A stretch of 40,426 nt of DNA from Cryomorphaceae bacterium (GCA_003331875.1 QOQA01000013.1:1-40426), one strand, 5' to 3'; positions 25,250 through 35,438 are shown, counted from the stretch's first letter. The notes: generated by a model not told the origin, from the letters alone. Made by a program: numbers and translations.

Positions 25250-26877
25250 CAAAACACTTTACTTACCTGATTTTAATAATTCTAATCACGTCATGTAATC
25301 AAAATCTAGTTAATAAATGGCAAAATTATGATGAAAGTGATGAGATAAAAACCAATTCCAAGCTAAAAAACAAAAGACTTCAATTTAAAAGGATTCAGTC
25401 TATTTCAAAAGATAAAAACAAACTTATCATTGGTTTTGAAAAAGAAATATCAAACTTTATTGACAGTGAATATGATTTAGTTAAAGAAATGGTTTATGAA
25501 AAATCCATTCCTGAAATTCAACAAAATATTATTGATGGAAAATTAACTTATTATAAATTATCATTATTTTACTTGTCAAGAATATATCAAATAGAATTTA
25601 ATCAAGAAACATATTTAAATTCTATTATATCCATCAATAAAAATATCCTTAAAGAAGCTAAAAGAAAAGATAAAAGTAAAAATACCAATATCTACTCCCT
25701 TCACGGAATTCCTATTCTTTTAAAAGATAATATAGGTTTTAAAGGACTGCCAACCACAGCTGGTGCGCATAGTTTAAAAAACAACTTTACAGATGATGCA
25801 TCAATAGTAAAACAACTCAAAAAAAATGGGGCTTTAATTCTTGGAAAAACAAATTTAAGTGAATGGGCAAATTATTTTTGTTATGGATGTCCAAATGGTT
25901 ACAGTGCTATGGGAGGTCAAACTTTACACCCATATGGAAGAAAGGTTTTAGATACTGGTGGGTCAAGTTCCGGAAGTGGGGTATCAACAACCTCAAACTT
26001 AGCTGCAGGATCATTGGGATCTGAAACATCTGGTTCTATTTTATCTCCATCATCTGCAAACTCACTTGTAGGGATGAAGCCAACAATTGGTAATGTTAGT
26101 AGAGCTGGAGTTGTTCCGATATCATCAACACTCGATACGGCTGGTCCAATGACAAAGTTTGTGATTGATAACATATTGATCTACAATGCTATAAATGATT
26201 TTGATCCCCTTGATGAGTATTCTGAAGAGAATTATGACATAGACTTAGAAACTGTCATCGACAATAAAACAATCAAATATAGAATTGGTTATTATAAAAG
26301 TTTCTATGAAAGAGATATTCTTTATAAAAACTCTATTGATTTTCTAAAAGAAAAAGGGCTTGAGATTGTAGATATTGATGCGCCAGAAATAAGATTAGAG
26401 GGTTTTTCTAAAATTTTGGATGAAGACATGAGGCATGACTTAAGAAGCTACTTATTTTCATATGGTAACAAGAATCTTGAAGTTGATGATATATTATCAA
26501 TTATCAAATACAATGAACTGGATTCTATTGAGAGAGCACCTTATGGTCAAGGAATATTCAAAAAAATTATCCAGGATACAATGTCTATCAATGATTTTGA
26601 AGACTTAAAGTTTGAGCTAATGAGTAAAGGCAATGAATTTTTTAACATACCTATGGACAAATTCAATCTAGATGTAGTTCTATCTATAAATAATTATCAT
26701 GCAGGCTATGCTGCTATGGCTCATAACCCATGTTTGACTGTTCCAATGAAGCTCAGAAAAAATAATGAACCTGCTGGATTAACTATTATCGGAAAATCTT
26801 TTGAAGAACAAAAACTTTACGAAATAGGTTACTTTTTTGAAAAGAATTTTGTGGGGAGAGTTCCGCCAAAAAACTAA
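25246..26877 (+). CDS. Amidase-signature family lipoprotein
   Basis: A 543-residue amidase with a lipobox (LITSC, Cys17), so it is likely anchored in the periplasm or outer membrane. The Ser-cisSer-Lys triad can be placed: Lys160 in LLKDNIG, cis-Ser240 in GGSSSGSG, and nucleophile Ser264 in GSETSGSILSPSSANSLVG. The spacing (80 and 24 residues) is close to that of known members. An extra 100-residue N-terminal segment precedes the core. The substrate is unknown; family members hydrolyse varied amides. The ATGA overlap with murF suggests co-expression, but a direct peptidoglycan role is only a possibility. Confidence 0.88.
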   Translation: MTKHFTYLILIILITSCNQNLVNKWQNYDESDEIKTNSKLKNKRLQFKRIQSISKDKNKLIIGFEKEISNFIDSEYDLVKEMVYEKSIPEIQQNIIDGKLTYYKLSLFYLSRIYQIEFNQETYLNSIISINKNILKEAKRKDKSKNTNIYSLHGIPILLKDNIGFKGLPTTAGAHSLKNNFTDDASIVKQLKKNGALILGKTNLSEWANYFCYGCPNGYSAMGGQTLHPYGRKVLDTGGSSSGSGVSTTSNLAAGSLGSETSGSILSPSSANSLVGMKPTIGNVSRAGVVPISSTLDTAGPMTKFVIDNILIYNAINDFDPLDEYSEENYDIDLETVIDNKTIKYRIGYYKSFYERDILYKNSIDFLKEKGLEIVDIDAPEIRLEGFSKILDEDMRHDLRSYLFSYGNKNLEVDDILSIIKYNELDSIERAPYGQGIFKKIIQDTMSINDFEDLKFELMSKGNEFFNIPMDKFNLDVVLSINNYHAGYAAMAHNPCLTVPMKLRKNNEPAGLTIIGKSFEEQKLYEIGYFFEKNFVGRVPPKN

Positions 26878-26878
26878 T

Positions 26879-27439
26879 TTATTTAATTAAAGTAACTTCT
26901 AACTCAACATCATCAAGGATCAGACGATCACCGAGGTTTTCAAAAAAAGAACCGGATCTGTACTGAACATCATATTTGGATCGATCAAAAATTAGTTTTG
27001 CTACATATGATCCATCTTCAAGTAAAGCCATCTCAAATGAAATGGGGTGTGTAATTCCTTTAATGGTAAGATTTGCATCAACGAGATACTTGTTATCTAT
27101 AATTTCTGTCTTTTCTAAAATTTCAAGTACAGCATTATTGAATTTATCAACACTAAAAAAATCATCATCTTTCAAATGATTTTCTAATCTAGTTTTTCCA
27201 CCACCAGATATATCGTCAACAGAAATCGAAGTCATGTCAACAATAAAATTTCCAGATGAGATTGCATTTCCATCAAAGTTTATATCAGCTTTTTTGAAGT
27301 TTAAGTGACCCCAGTGTGAGGCATTAGTGATTTTTTTACCTGTCCATTTAACCTTACTTTTTTCCAAATCAAAATTTGTTTGAGAAAATGCAAATAAGGA
27401 AGATAATATAAATAGAGTATTAATAAAGTATGTTTTCAT
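26879..27439 (-). CDS. YceI family lipocalin-like periplasmic protein
   Basis: A 186-residue protein with a signal peptide (1-19, ending AFSQ). The mature part follows the YceI pattern: DLEKSKVKWTGKKIT, HWGHLNFKKADINFDGN, FIVDMTSISVDD, LENHLKDDDFFSVDKF, LTIKGITHPISF, and a C-terminal DRSKYDVQYRSGSFF. YceI proteins form a lipocalin-like barrel that binds isoprenoid or other lipids; the ligand here is unknown. It is the last gene after the yjbQ-like and M20 genes, and it ends one base from the convergent amidase stop. Confidence 0.9.
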   Translation of the reverse strand: MKTYFINTLFILSSLFAFSQTNFDLEKSKVKWTGKKITNASHWGHLNFKKADINFDGNAISSGNFIVDMTSISVDDISGGGKTRLENHLKDDDFFSVDKFNNAVLEILEKTEIIDNKYLVDANLTIKGITHPISFEMALLEDGSYVAKLIFDRSKYDVQYRSGSFFENLGDRLILDDVELEVTLIK

Positions 27440-27468
27440 ATTAACAAAGGAACTAAAATTATGCCAAA

Positions 27469-28755
27469 TTATTTTTTCGAAATAAAATCTAAAGTTAATG
27501 CAACCATAGATCTAATGCCGGTTTGCATAGCAGTATCATCTACATAGAAATCAGGACTATGGTGCAAAACTGTACGAGGATCAACCCCTTCTTTTGAACC
27601 ACCTATAAAGAAATACATCCCAGGTATTTCCTGCTGAAAAAATGAAAAGTCTTCGGCACCAGTTCTTGCATTTAAAAAAATTACGTTTTCGGGCTTGTTG
27701 ACTCTTCTTAGAGTTGGAAGCATATTTTCATAAAGTTCTGGCTGATTGAAAGTAATTGGATAGCTTGTTCCATATGTAATTTTTGCTTCAACATTATTAG
27801 CCTCGGCTAAATTTAAAACAACTTGTTCAAACCTTTTCAATAAAGTTTTTCTCATTGAAGGCCTAAGGGTTCTTATTGTTCCTAGCATGTATAAATCTTC
27901 AGGAATTATATTACTTCTAACCCCGCCATGAATGGCACCAACTGTAATTACAGCAGCTGCTTCAGTCAATTCCAAGTTTCTACTAACAATTGTTTGAAGG
28001 GAATTGATCATTTGAGCTGCGGTTACAATAGGGTCAATCCCATCCCATGGTCTTGAGCCGTGGGTCTGCTTACCTTTTAAATCAATTCTAAACTCATCAA
28101 CAGCAGCCATAATACCTTTTGGTCTTACAGCAACATTTCCAACATTAAAGCCAGATCCTACATGAAGACCAAAGATTGCGTCAACATCCGGATTTTTTAA
28201 AACACCTTCTTTGACCATTAATTCTGCTCCTCCCTCCTCACCTACTGGTGCACCTTCCTCTGCAGGTTGGAAAATAAATTTAACCTGTCCAGGGATCTGT
28301 TCCTTAAGTTTGTATAAAATCTTTGCAGTAGCCAATAAAATTGCAGTATGCATATCATGACCACATGCATGCATAACTGGCACCTCCTCACCATTGTAAA
28401 CCCCAGTCATATTGGATGCCCATGGAATATCAACTCTTTCCTTTATAGGCAAACCATCAATATCAGCTCTCAAACCTACAACTGGACCTTCTTTACCCTC
28501 ATTCAGTATAGCCACGACACCTGTTTTAGCAACCCCGGAGGCAGGTTTGTATCCAATTTTTATCAATTCATTTTTAATTCTCTCAGCAGTTTTAAACTCT
28601 CTGTTACTTAATTCTGCATTTTGATGAAACCAATGTCTTAATTCAATAATCTCATCAATATTCTCCTCAATTAGTTTCTCAACCATATTGTCAAAGTCTT
28701 GAGAGTAAAGTGAAGACCCAATTAAAAAAATTACTAAAACAATATATTTATTCAT
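27469..28755 (-). CDS. Secreted M20-family amidohydrolase (hippurate/IAA-amino acid hydrolase-like)
   Basis: A 428-residue metalloamidase with a signal peptide (about 1-19, ending YSQ). The metal-binding segments are HACGHDMHTA (Cys131, His133, His136) and FQPAEEGAP (Glu166, Glu167). A later HVGSGFNVGN and the C-terminal GAEDFSFFQQEIPGMYFFIG and HHSPDF complete the site. The Cys in the first motif marks the M20D (IAA-amino acid hydrolase, hippuricase, HipO-like) branch, which releases amino acids from N-acyl conjugates. The natural substrate is not evident. Export implies action on extracellular or periplasmic compounds. Confidence 0.88.
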   Translation of the reverse strand: MNKYIVLVIFLIGSSLYSQDFDNMVEKLIEENIDEIIELRHWFHQNAELSNREFKTAERIKNELIKIGYKPASGVAKTGVVAILNEGKEGPVVGLRADIDGLPIKERVDIPWASNMTGVYNGEEVPVMHACGHDMHTAILLATAKILYKLKEQIPGQVKFIFQPAEEGAPVGEEGGAELMVKEGVLKNPDVDAIFGLHVGSGFNVGNVAVRPKGIMAAVDEFRIDLKGKQTHGSRPWDGIDPIVTAAQMINSLQTIVSRNLELTEAAAVITVGAIHGGVRSNIIPEDLYMLGTIRTLRPSMRKTLLKRFEQVVLNLAEANNVEAKITYGTSYPITFNQPELYENMLPTLRRVNKPENVIFLNARTGAEDFSFFQQEIPGMYFFIGGSKEGVDPRTVLHHSPDFYVDDTAMQTGIRSMVALTLDFISKK

Positions 28756-28767
28756 AACTATTAATTT

Positions 28768-29175
28768 TTATTCGCCGATCACAGTTAGTATTAATTTTCT
28801 ATTGCTCGCAGAATTTCTGTGTTCACAAAGATAAATTCCTTGCCAAGTTCCAAAGTTAGGGTTTCCATTTGAAACAGGAAAAGAAATTGATGATCCAATC
28901 AAACTACTTTTTATGTGTGAGGTCATATCATCAGGTCCTTCATAAATATGAGTAAAGTAATCTTCATCTTCGGAAACCATGTGGTTAAAATGGGTCTCAA
29001 AATCGTCTCTAACTGATGAGTCAGCGTTCTCATTTATAGTTAAGCTAGCAGATGTGTGTTTTATAAACAAATGTGCAATTCCACTGATATTTGGAATATG
29101 ATTAATAATTTTACTAGTAATCAAATGAAACCCCCTACTGTAGGGACTTAATATTATTGCTTTTTGGAAAACCAT
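28768..29175 (-). CDS. YjbQ/UPF0047 family protein
   Basis: A 135-residue protein matching the YjbQ family: HLFIKHTSASLTINENADSS, the HYEGPDDMTSHIKSSL-like segment, and GTWQGIYLCEHRN near the C-terminus. The conserved His and Glu residues resemble a small metal site. The family is annotated as secondary thiamine-phosphate synthase on weak activity data, so its true role is unsettled. It precedes the M20 gene by 12 bases and probably shares its transcript. Thirty bases separate its start from the divergent SRPBCC gene. Confidence 0.88.
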   Translation of the reverse strand: MVFQKAIILSPYSRGFHLITSKIINHIPNISGIAHLFIKHTSASLTINENADSSVRDDFETHFNHMVSEDEDYFTHIYEGPDDMTSHIKSSLIGSSISFPVSNGNPNFGTWQGIYLCEHRNSASNRKLILTVIGE

Positions 29176-29205
29176 TTCTATAAATTTAAATTATTTTAGT
29201 AATCA

Positions 29206-29712
29206 ATGATTGATAATCCAAAAAAATCTTGGTCTGTTGGATACAAAATGAAGATTGATTCTAATCTTGATGATCTTTGGAATATCATAACAAAACCAGG
29301 GCATCTTGAATTAGTTCACCCCTTTTGCAAAGAAAATTATCCAATTATTTGGGACAGTGAAAAGTCTAAGGATGTGTTGATATACTCTAATGGAATAAAA
29401 TTAATTAGGGAATTTAAAACATGGAAAGAAAAAGAGGGCTACACTTTAGAGATTGGTACTAAAAATGGAAGAAGATCACTAGTTGAATGGAAAATATCTC
29501 ACGAAAATCAAAACATTTATTTATCTATAAAAGTTTATTCTTTTTTTATGAGGGATAGGAATCTAATGGTTTCATTTTTACCGCATTTTATTTTCATATA
29601 TCCAAACCTTAGAAGATATTTAAAAAGCGTGATTGGGGGGATCAACTATTACCTACAAAATAAAAAAAGAGTTCCCAGAAATTTTTTTGGGAGGCATCGT
29701 TGGTTCTCATAA
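29206..29712 (+). CDS. SRPBCC/START-like protein
   Basis: A 168-residue protein with the helix-grip (Bet v 1/polyketide-cyclase) pattern. An N-terminal strand is followed by DLWNIITKPGHLELVHPFCK, central beta strands, and a long C-terminal helix (YPNLRRYLKSVIGGINYYLQ). The fold usually binds hydrophobic ligands, and the internal VSFLPHFIFIYPNL stretch is hydrophobic. No catalytic residues or signal peptide are evident, so function is unknown. It stands alone between two divergent units. Confidence 0.65.
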   Translation: MIDNPKKSWSVGYKMKIDSNLDDLWNIITKPGHLELVHPFCKENYPIIWDSEKSKDVLIYSNGIKLIREFKTWKEKEGYTLEIGTKNGRRSLVEWKISHENQNIYLSIKVYSFFMRDRNLMVSFLPHFIFIYPNLRRYLKSVIGGINYYLQNKKRVPRNFFGRHRWFS

Positions 29713-29758
29713 TTTAAAAAAAAAACAATTTAGTTACGGTTCGTCTTCCATTTGGTAT

Positions 29759-29766
29759 TAAATTTG
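29759..29766 (+). promoter_or_regulatory. Candidate -7 promoter element for the RND efflux operon
   Basis: TAAATTTG is an exact match to TAnnTTTG, ending 15 bases before the ATG at 29782 in a 69-base gap. No convincing -33 TTTG is seen at the expected distance. Position and match make it the best candidate in this gap. No regulator gene adjoins the operon. Confidence 0.45.
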
Positions 29767-29781
29767 CCCCTTTAAAATTAA

Positions 29782-30888
29782 ATGAAAAGAACAATCATTT
29801 CAGTAGTTGCAGGATTAATATTACTAATTATTACATATTTTCTTTCCGGTTTGATTATGAGCTCTGGAGATAAAATAGTTGCCAAAGCGGTTAGTGCAGA
29901 GGAAAACGTAAAAGTAACAAGTGTCAAAAATTCAACCAACGATGCTACATTGAATCTAAATTCAATTGTTCAATCCGAAAATAAATTGCAATTAATTTCT
30001 GAGGTTACTGGAATAATAGACTTTACAAATATCAGGTTTAAAAAAGGTCAAAGATTTAAAAAAGGTCAGACAATTATAAAAATTAACTCTGATGAAGCTG
30101 AAGCATTTTTGAGGCAAAGCAGAAGTCAATTTCAAAATCAAATTGCGTCTGTGTTAGCAGATATTAAGATTGATTATCCAGAGAGCTATCAAAAGTGGGA
30201 AGAATATTTTCTAAACTATGATATAGAAAGTGATATAGCAGAATTACCAAAACAAAGCACAAATAATGAGACCTTCTTTTTAACAGGCAGGGGTATAATT
30301 TCAAGCTATTACGGAGTGAAGTCATCCGAGGAAAGATTAAATAAGTACAATATCGTTGCCCCTTTTGATGGTGTTGTTTCAAGTTCCTTCGTTGAAAATG
30401 GAACTATGGCAAGAGCAGGTTTGGTTCTTGGTGAATTTATTAATAGTGATTCATTTGAAATTGAAGTTGATATTCCGTCCGAATATAAATCTTACATAAT
30501 TAAGGATAAAGAGGTTTACATAAAGTTATCTGACGGAAGCAGTGTTAATGGAAAAATTAACCGAATTAATAATAATGTAAATAGAGAAACACAAACTGTA
30601 AGTGTTTTTGTAAAAAGTAATTCCAAAAAACTAAGTGATGGAATGTATGTTGATTTAATTTTATCTCTAAAATCATTTGATAATTCGTTTAAAATTTCTA
30701 GATCAATGATTAAGAATGATTCGATTGTACACACAGTTAAGTCAATGGCTGTCAAAAACAAAATAGTTAATCCAGAGTTTTATGGTGATAATTATGCTAT
30801 TGTCACTGGTCTTGATGATGGTGACTTGGTTATCCAAACACAAATTCCTGAAATCTTTGAAGGAATGAAAGTCAAAATCATGGATTAA
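29782..30888 (+). CDS. RND efflux periplasmic adaptor (HlyD/MFP family)
   Basis: A 368-residue membrane fusion protein. Residues 6-26 form an N-terminal hydrophobic anchor with no lipobox. The first biotinyl-lipoyl-like half is around LISEVTGIIDFTNIRFKKGQ. A helical hairpin follows (DEAEAFLRQSRSQFQNQIAS). The second half is IVAPFDGVVSSSFVENGTMA, and beta-barrel and membrane-proximal domains follow. It joins the inner-membrane pump to the TolC-like channel across the periplasm. It is the first of three genes, with a 2-base gap to the permease. The substrate is unknown. Confidence 0.88.
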   Translation: MKRTIISVVAGLILLIITYFLSGLIMSSGDKIVAKAVSAEENVKVTSVKNSTNDATLNLNSIVQSENKLQLISEVTGIIDFTNIRFKKGQRFKKGQTIIKINSDEAEAFLRQSRSQFQNQIASVLADIKIDYPESYQKWEEYFLNYDIESDIAELPKQSTNNETFFLTGRGIISSYYGVKSSEERLNKYNIVAPFDGVVSSSFVENGTMARAGLVLGEFINSDSFEIEVDIPSEYKSYIIKDKEVYIKLSDGSSVNGKINRINNNVNRETQTVSVFVKSNSKKLSDGMYVDLILSLKSFDNSFKISRSMIKNDSIVHTVKSMAVKNKIVNPEFYGDNYAIVTGLDDGDLVIQTQIPEIFEGMKVKIMD

Positions 30889-30890
30889 CA

Positions 30891-33800
30891 GTGAGAAGAT
30901 TAATCACCTATTTTGTTAATTATCCAAAAGCAGTAAATATTCTTGTCCTATTTTTTATTGTCTTTGGAACCGCAGGTACACTAGCTTTAAAATCGTCTTT
31001 TTACCCATTAATTGACCCTAAATTTATTGAAATCAGCGCTGTACTGCCAGGTGCCTCGCCTGAGGAAGTTGAAGAGGGTATTGTAATGAAGATTGAAGAA
31101 AACCTCAAAGGAATTGCTGGCGTTGACAGGTATTATTCAGCATCAAGAGAAAATATTGGTATCGTTTTGGTTGAAACTCTTGAGGATTCTGACGTTGATA
31201 ATGTTTTAATCGATGTAAAGAATGCTGTAGATAAAGTTCCCTCTTTTCCATTAAATCTTGAACCAATTGTTGTAAAAAAAATGGAACAACAAGAGCCTAC
31301 TTTTATTTTTTCATTGACAGCAGAAAATATTGGTTTGAGTTCGTTAAAAAATATTTCTAAAAAAATTGAGGTTGACTTAAGAAATCTAGATGGTATATCG
31401 CAGATATCCACATCAGGGTTTTCTGACAATGAAATTGAAATTTCTGTAAATGAAAGATTATTATCAAAATACGACCTAACCTTTTATGAAATTCTAGATG
31501 CAATTCAGAGAAGTAACATAATTGTCAGTGGTGGAACTATTAAAACCAATTCAGAAAAATTTTTAATAAGATCAAACAATAAAAATTATTACTCAAACCA
31601 ACTTAATGAAATTGTCGTGAAATCCTTTCCGTCAGGAACTAATTTAAAATTAGGTGATGTTGCCAATGTTTATGAAAAGTTCTCAGATGATGAGCCTCAG
31701 TTAAAGTTTATTGACAATAAGTCTTCTGTAATAATGACTGTTTTAAGTACAAAAAACGAAGACCTTTTAGAATCAGCCGATAAAATCAGACAATACATGG
31801 ATGACTTCAATGATAAGAATGAAAATATTCAACTTATAAAGTTAAAAGATTACTCTGAAGTTTTAAGGCAAAGAACCAATTTACTACTTGAAAATGGTGG
31901 TTTAGGTATTCTTTTAGTTTTAGGATTGTTGTCACTTTTTTTGAATACAAGGTTAGCTTTTTGGGTTGCTTTTGGTCTGCCTATATCTTTTCTTGGAATG
32001 CTAATATTTGCTGGAAACTTTAACATAACAATTAATATCATGTCTCTGTTTGGGATGATTGTTGTGATTGGTATTTTGGTTGATGATGCGATCGTAATTG
32101 CTGAAAACATTTACAAGCATTATGAAAGTGGAAAGTCAGCAGCAGATTCAGCTGTTGATGGTACACTAGAGGTATTACCAGCTATTGTTTCTGCAATTAT
32201 CACGACGATTATATCCTTTGCAACATTACTATTATTGGCTGGTGATGTGGGTAATTTCTTTGGGGAGGTTGCCATGATTGTAATCATAACCTTAATAGTT
32301 TCACTTATTGAAGCATTAATCATTTTGCCATCACATTTAGCTCATTCAAATGCTCTTAAAAGGAAAAAAGAAGATAAGAATGGGGTGCTTTTCACATTTT
32401 TTTCAACGATGAAAAAACTAAACCAAAGGGGATACAGAGTTATGGACTGGCTTAGAGATAAAATTTACACTCCAATGTTAAGGTTTGGATTGGAATATAG
32501 ATTTCTTAGTCTAAGTGGTTTTATAGCTGCACTCATGTTAACAGTAAGTTCAGTTTTTGGTGGTATAATACCCATGACATTTTTCCCTACAATTGCTAGT
32601 GATTTTGTAACGGTTGATCTAAAAATGCCAATGGGTACTAGTACAAAAGTTACAGATTCAATCATTAATGTCATCGAAAAAAATGCAATCATTGCCGGAA
32701 ATGAACTTCAAGAAAAGTACATGAATGGTGATGATAGAAAACTCATTCAAAACATTCAAAAAAATATAGGAAATTATGCAGACAATCTAGAAATGGTAGC
32801 TGGAGTGGGCAACATTGAAGGTTCAAGTGTAGCGTCATTGGAAATATACATGTTAGACAGCGAGGAGAGAACTCAAGATATCCAATCATCGATGCTTGCC
32901 TCACTAATTAGAGAAAAGACCGGAACAATTCCTGGAGCGGAAAAATTTATTATTAATGATGGTGCTAATTTTGGAGGGAGTCCTGTTGCAATTTCTCTGT
33001 TGAGTAACAATAAGTCTGATTTAAAAAATGCAAAAAATGATTTGATTGAAAATTTAAAATCGAACCCGGTTTTGGTAGATATCGCTCACAATGATCCACA
33101 AGGTTTCAAAGAAATTGATATTAAATTAAAGGAAAATGCCTACGCCCTAGGTCTAAGTTTTCAAACAGTCATGACTCAGGTTAGGTCTGCATTCTTTGGT
33201 CTAGAAGCTCAAAGAATACAACGAGGAAATGAGGATATAAAACTTTGGATTAGGTATGACGAGTCAAGTAGATCAGAAATTAATAATCTAGATAACATGA
33301 AAATCGTTACACCCACTGGTAGAAAAGTTTTTTTGAAAGAAATTGCAAATTTTTCAATAAATCGTGGTGATGTAGCAATAAATCATTTAGATGGCAAAAG
33401 AGAAATTAAGATAACAGCAAATTTGATTGATCCCAATCAAAGTGCATCAGATGCAGTATTTGGTATCCAACAAAGCATTATACCAATAATTGAAGAAAAA
33501 TACCCGACTATTGAAACTTCTTTTGAGGGTCAATACAGGGAAGCCAACAAAACAATACAATCTTCAAAGGTTGTTTTCCCTTTAGCATTGTTTTTAATTT
33601 TCTGTGTTATCGGATTTATATTTAGAACATACAGTCAACCATTTTTACTTTTATTATTAATCCCCTTCAGTTTAACAACGGTAGCATGGGGGCATTTGGT
33701 TCATGGATTCCCTGTAAATGTTATTTCACTTTTAGGTGTGATTGCATTGGTTGGTATTTTAGTAAATGACGGGCTAGTTTTAATATCAAAATTTAATTCA

Positions 33801-34133
33801 AACCTTAGATCGGGTAAAAGTTATGATGAATCATTATTTGGAGCAGGTAAAGAAAGATTTAGAGCAATCTTTTTAACCTCAATAACTACAATGGCTGGAT
33901 TGGCACCGATAATATTTGAAAAAAGCTTTCAAGCACAATTATTGAAACCGATGGCAATATCCATTGCTTATGGAATTGGCTACGCAACTTTTCTGACCTT
34001 AATATTACTGCCAATACTGCTATCATTAACCAATACACTCAAGTTAAATTTTGTTTGGTTAAAAAGTGGAATCAAATTAGATAAAAGAGATGTTGAGGCA
34101 CCAGTCATAGAAATAAATAGAGAAAAGAAATGA
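30891..34133 (+). CDS. RND family efflux permease
   Basis: A 1080-residue inner-membrane proton-driven pump of the AcrB type. It starts with GTG. TM1 is at about 13-33, followed by a large periplasmic loop with VLPGASPEEVEEGI. The TM4 region has GMIVVIGILVDDAIVIAENI, where Asp398-Asp399 correspond to the proton-relay aspartates of AcrB. A second periplasmic loop precedes TM7-12, which contain VALVGILVNDGLVLISK in the symmetric helix. The sequence fits the HAE/hydrophobe-type branch, but no specific drug or substrate can be assigned. The stop overlaps the TolC-like gene start as ATGA. Confidence 0.92.
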   Translation: MRRLITYFVNYPKAVNILVLFFIVFGTAGTLALKSSFYPLIDPKFIEISAVLPGASPEEVEEGIVMKIEENLKGIAGVDRYYSASRENIGIVLVETLEDSDVDNVLIDVKNAVDKVPSFPLNLEPIVVKKMEQQEPTFIFSLTAENIGLSSLKNISKKIEVDLRNLDGISQISTSGFSDNEIEISVNERLLSKYDLTFYEILDAIQRSNIIVSGGTIKTNSEKFLIRSNNKNYYSNQLNEIVVKSFPSGTNLKLGDVANVYEKFSDDEPQLKFIDNKSSVIMTVLSTKNEDLLESADKIRQYMDDFNDKNENIQLIKLKDYSEVLRQRTNLLLENGGLGILLVLGLLSLFLNTRLAFWVAFGLPISFLGMLIFAGNFNITINIMSLFGMIVVIGILVDDAIVIAENIYKHYESGKSAADSAVDGTLEVLPAIVSAIITTIISFATLLLLAGDVGNFFGEVAMIVIITLIVSLIEALIILPSHLAHSNALKRKKEDKNGVLFTFFSTMKKLNQRGYRVMDWLRDKIYTPMLRFGLEYRFLSLSGFIAALMLTVSSVFGGIIPMTFFPTIASDFVTVDLKMPMGTSTKVTDSIINVIEKNAIIAGNELQEKYMNGDDRKLIQNIQKNIGNYADNLEMVAGVGNIEGSSVASLEIYMLDSEERTQDIQSSMLASLIREKTGTIPGAEKFIINDGANFGGSPVAISLLSNNKSDLKNAKNDLIENLKSNPVLVDIAHNDPQGFKEIDIKLKENAYALGLSFQTVMTQVRSAFFGLEAQRIQRGNEDIKLWIRYDESSRSEINNLDNMKIVTPTGRKVFLKEIANFSINRGDVAINHLDGKREIKITANLIDPNQSASDAVFGIQQSIIPIIEEKYPTIETSFEGQYREANKTIQSSKVVFPLALFLIFCVIGFIFRTYSQPFLLLLLIPFSLTTVAWGHLVHGFPVNVISLLGVIALVGILVNDGLVLISKFNSNLRSGKSYDESLFGAGKERFRAIFLTSITTMAGLAPIIFEKSFQAQLLKPMAISIAYGIGYATFLTLILLPILLSLTNTLKLNFVWLKSGIKLDKRDVEAPVIEINREKK

Positions 34134-35437
34134 GAAAATTAGTATATATATTATTGTTTTTTTCCAACTTAAGCTTTGCTCAAGAAGTTCTTACAACAGA
34201 TATGGCTGTAAAACTGACACTTGAAAATAATCTTGACATAAAGGTTAGTAAGAATGTCTTAGAAATCTCAAAAAATAATTCTTCAATTTTAAATAGTGAT
34301 TATTTACCTACAATTAATGCAACATCAAGTGTATCTAGAGCTCAGGGAGATGTTAAGGTTAAAACCAATCAAGGTATATCCGCTAAAATTAATGATACCA
34401 GTAATGATGAAAGTTTTGCTAGTGTCAACATCGTATATAACATAGTTGATGGTAGAGGAAGAAAGTATAATTATCAAAAATCAAAAGAACTTTATAGTAG
34501 GACAGAGCTTGAAGTAAGAGAAATTATTGAAAATACACTTCTCCAACTTTTTACAGTATATTTTGATTTTGCTAGATTAACTAGAGAAAAGGAAATATTA
34601 AAGAACACCCTAGGTATTTCTATTCAAAGATTAGAAAGGGTTAAAACAAAATATAAATTTGGTCAATCTACTTCTATAGAGGTTTCGAGTGCTCAGGTAG
34701 ATAAAAATACAGATAGTTTAAACTATTTGAACATAATTAAGGTTCTTTCAAATACCAAAAGAGACCTTAACTTGATTATGAACATTGATTTAGAATCAGA
34801 TTTTGAAGTAGTTGAGGATATTGAATTTACAGACGAAAAAGAGACTGAAGACTTTTTTAATGCAGGACTAAGCAATAACACAATGTTCCAGATATTGGAT
34901 AAAGATGTTGAAATTTCAAATTTAGAGTTAAAAGCAATAAAATCAACCTATTTACCAACGGTACAATTAAGAGGATCTTATGGGTGGAATGAAACAATTG
35001 ATGAAATTGCCTACAATCCAGTCAATGAGTTTTCTTCCAAAGGGGTCTCAACTGGAGTTAATATTTCAATACCAATTTTTGATGGTGGAAAAAGAATTAC
35101 TGCAACTAAAAATGCAAGAATAAATTTGGAAAATTCCTTGATTCAAAAAAACAAAAGTGAACTTGAAATAATCAAAAATATAAGAAACGCATACGAAACT
35201 TATAAAAACAATTTATTCCTTTTACAAATTCAAGAAAAAAGCTATCAAACAAGCAAATTGTCATTTTCAAAGTTTGAGGAAAAATACTCCCTTGGTCTGG
35301 TTTCCTCGTTGGAATTTAGACAGGCACAAACTAATTTATTGAGAGCAGAACTTTTACTCAACAGCTCTTTGTTTGAATCTAAAATTTCTGAGCTTGTTTT
35401 CTTAAAGCTCACAGGAAAAATAGTTGATAATTATTAA
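34130..35437 (+). CDS. TolC family outer-membrane efflux channel
   Basis: A 435-residue TolC-like protein with a signal peptide (1-17, ending SFAQ). The internal duplication typical of the family is visible: the first half has TDMAVKLTLENNLDIKVSKN and LPTINATSSVSRA, and the second has NLELKAIKSTYLPTVQLRGS and ISIPIFDGGKRITATKNARI. The C-terminal helices include SSLEFRQAQTNLLRAELLLN. It completes the tripartite efflux pump encoded by the two preceding genes. It ends one base before the convergent MoxR-like gene's stop. Confidence 0.92.
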   Translation: MRKLVYILLFFSNLSFAQEVLTTDMAVKLTLENNLDIKVSKNVLEISKNNSSILNSDYLPTINATSSVSRAQGDVKVKTNQGISAKINDTSNDESFASVNIVYNIVDGRGRKYNYQKSKELYSRTELEVREIIENTLLQLFTVYFDFARLTREKEILKNTLGISIQRLERVKTKYKFGQSTSIEVSSAQVDKNTDSLNYLNIIKVLSNTKRDLNLIMNIDLESDFEVVEDIEFTDEKETEDFFNAGLSNNTMFQILDKDVEISNLELKAIKSTYLPTVQLRGSYGWNETIDEIAYNPVNEFSSKGVSTGVNISIPIFDGGKRITATKNARINLENSLIQKNKSELEIIKNIRNAYETYKNNLFLLQIQEKSYQTSKLSFSKFEEKYSLGLVSSLEFRQAQTNLLRAELLLNSSLFESKISELVFLKLTGKIVDNY

Positions 35438-35438
35438 T

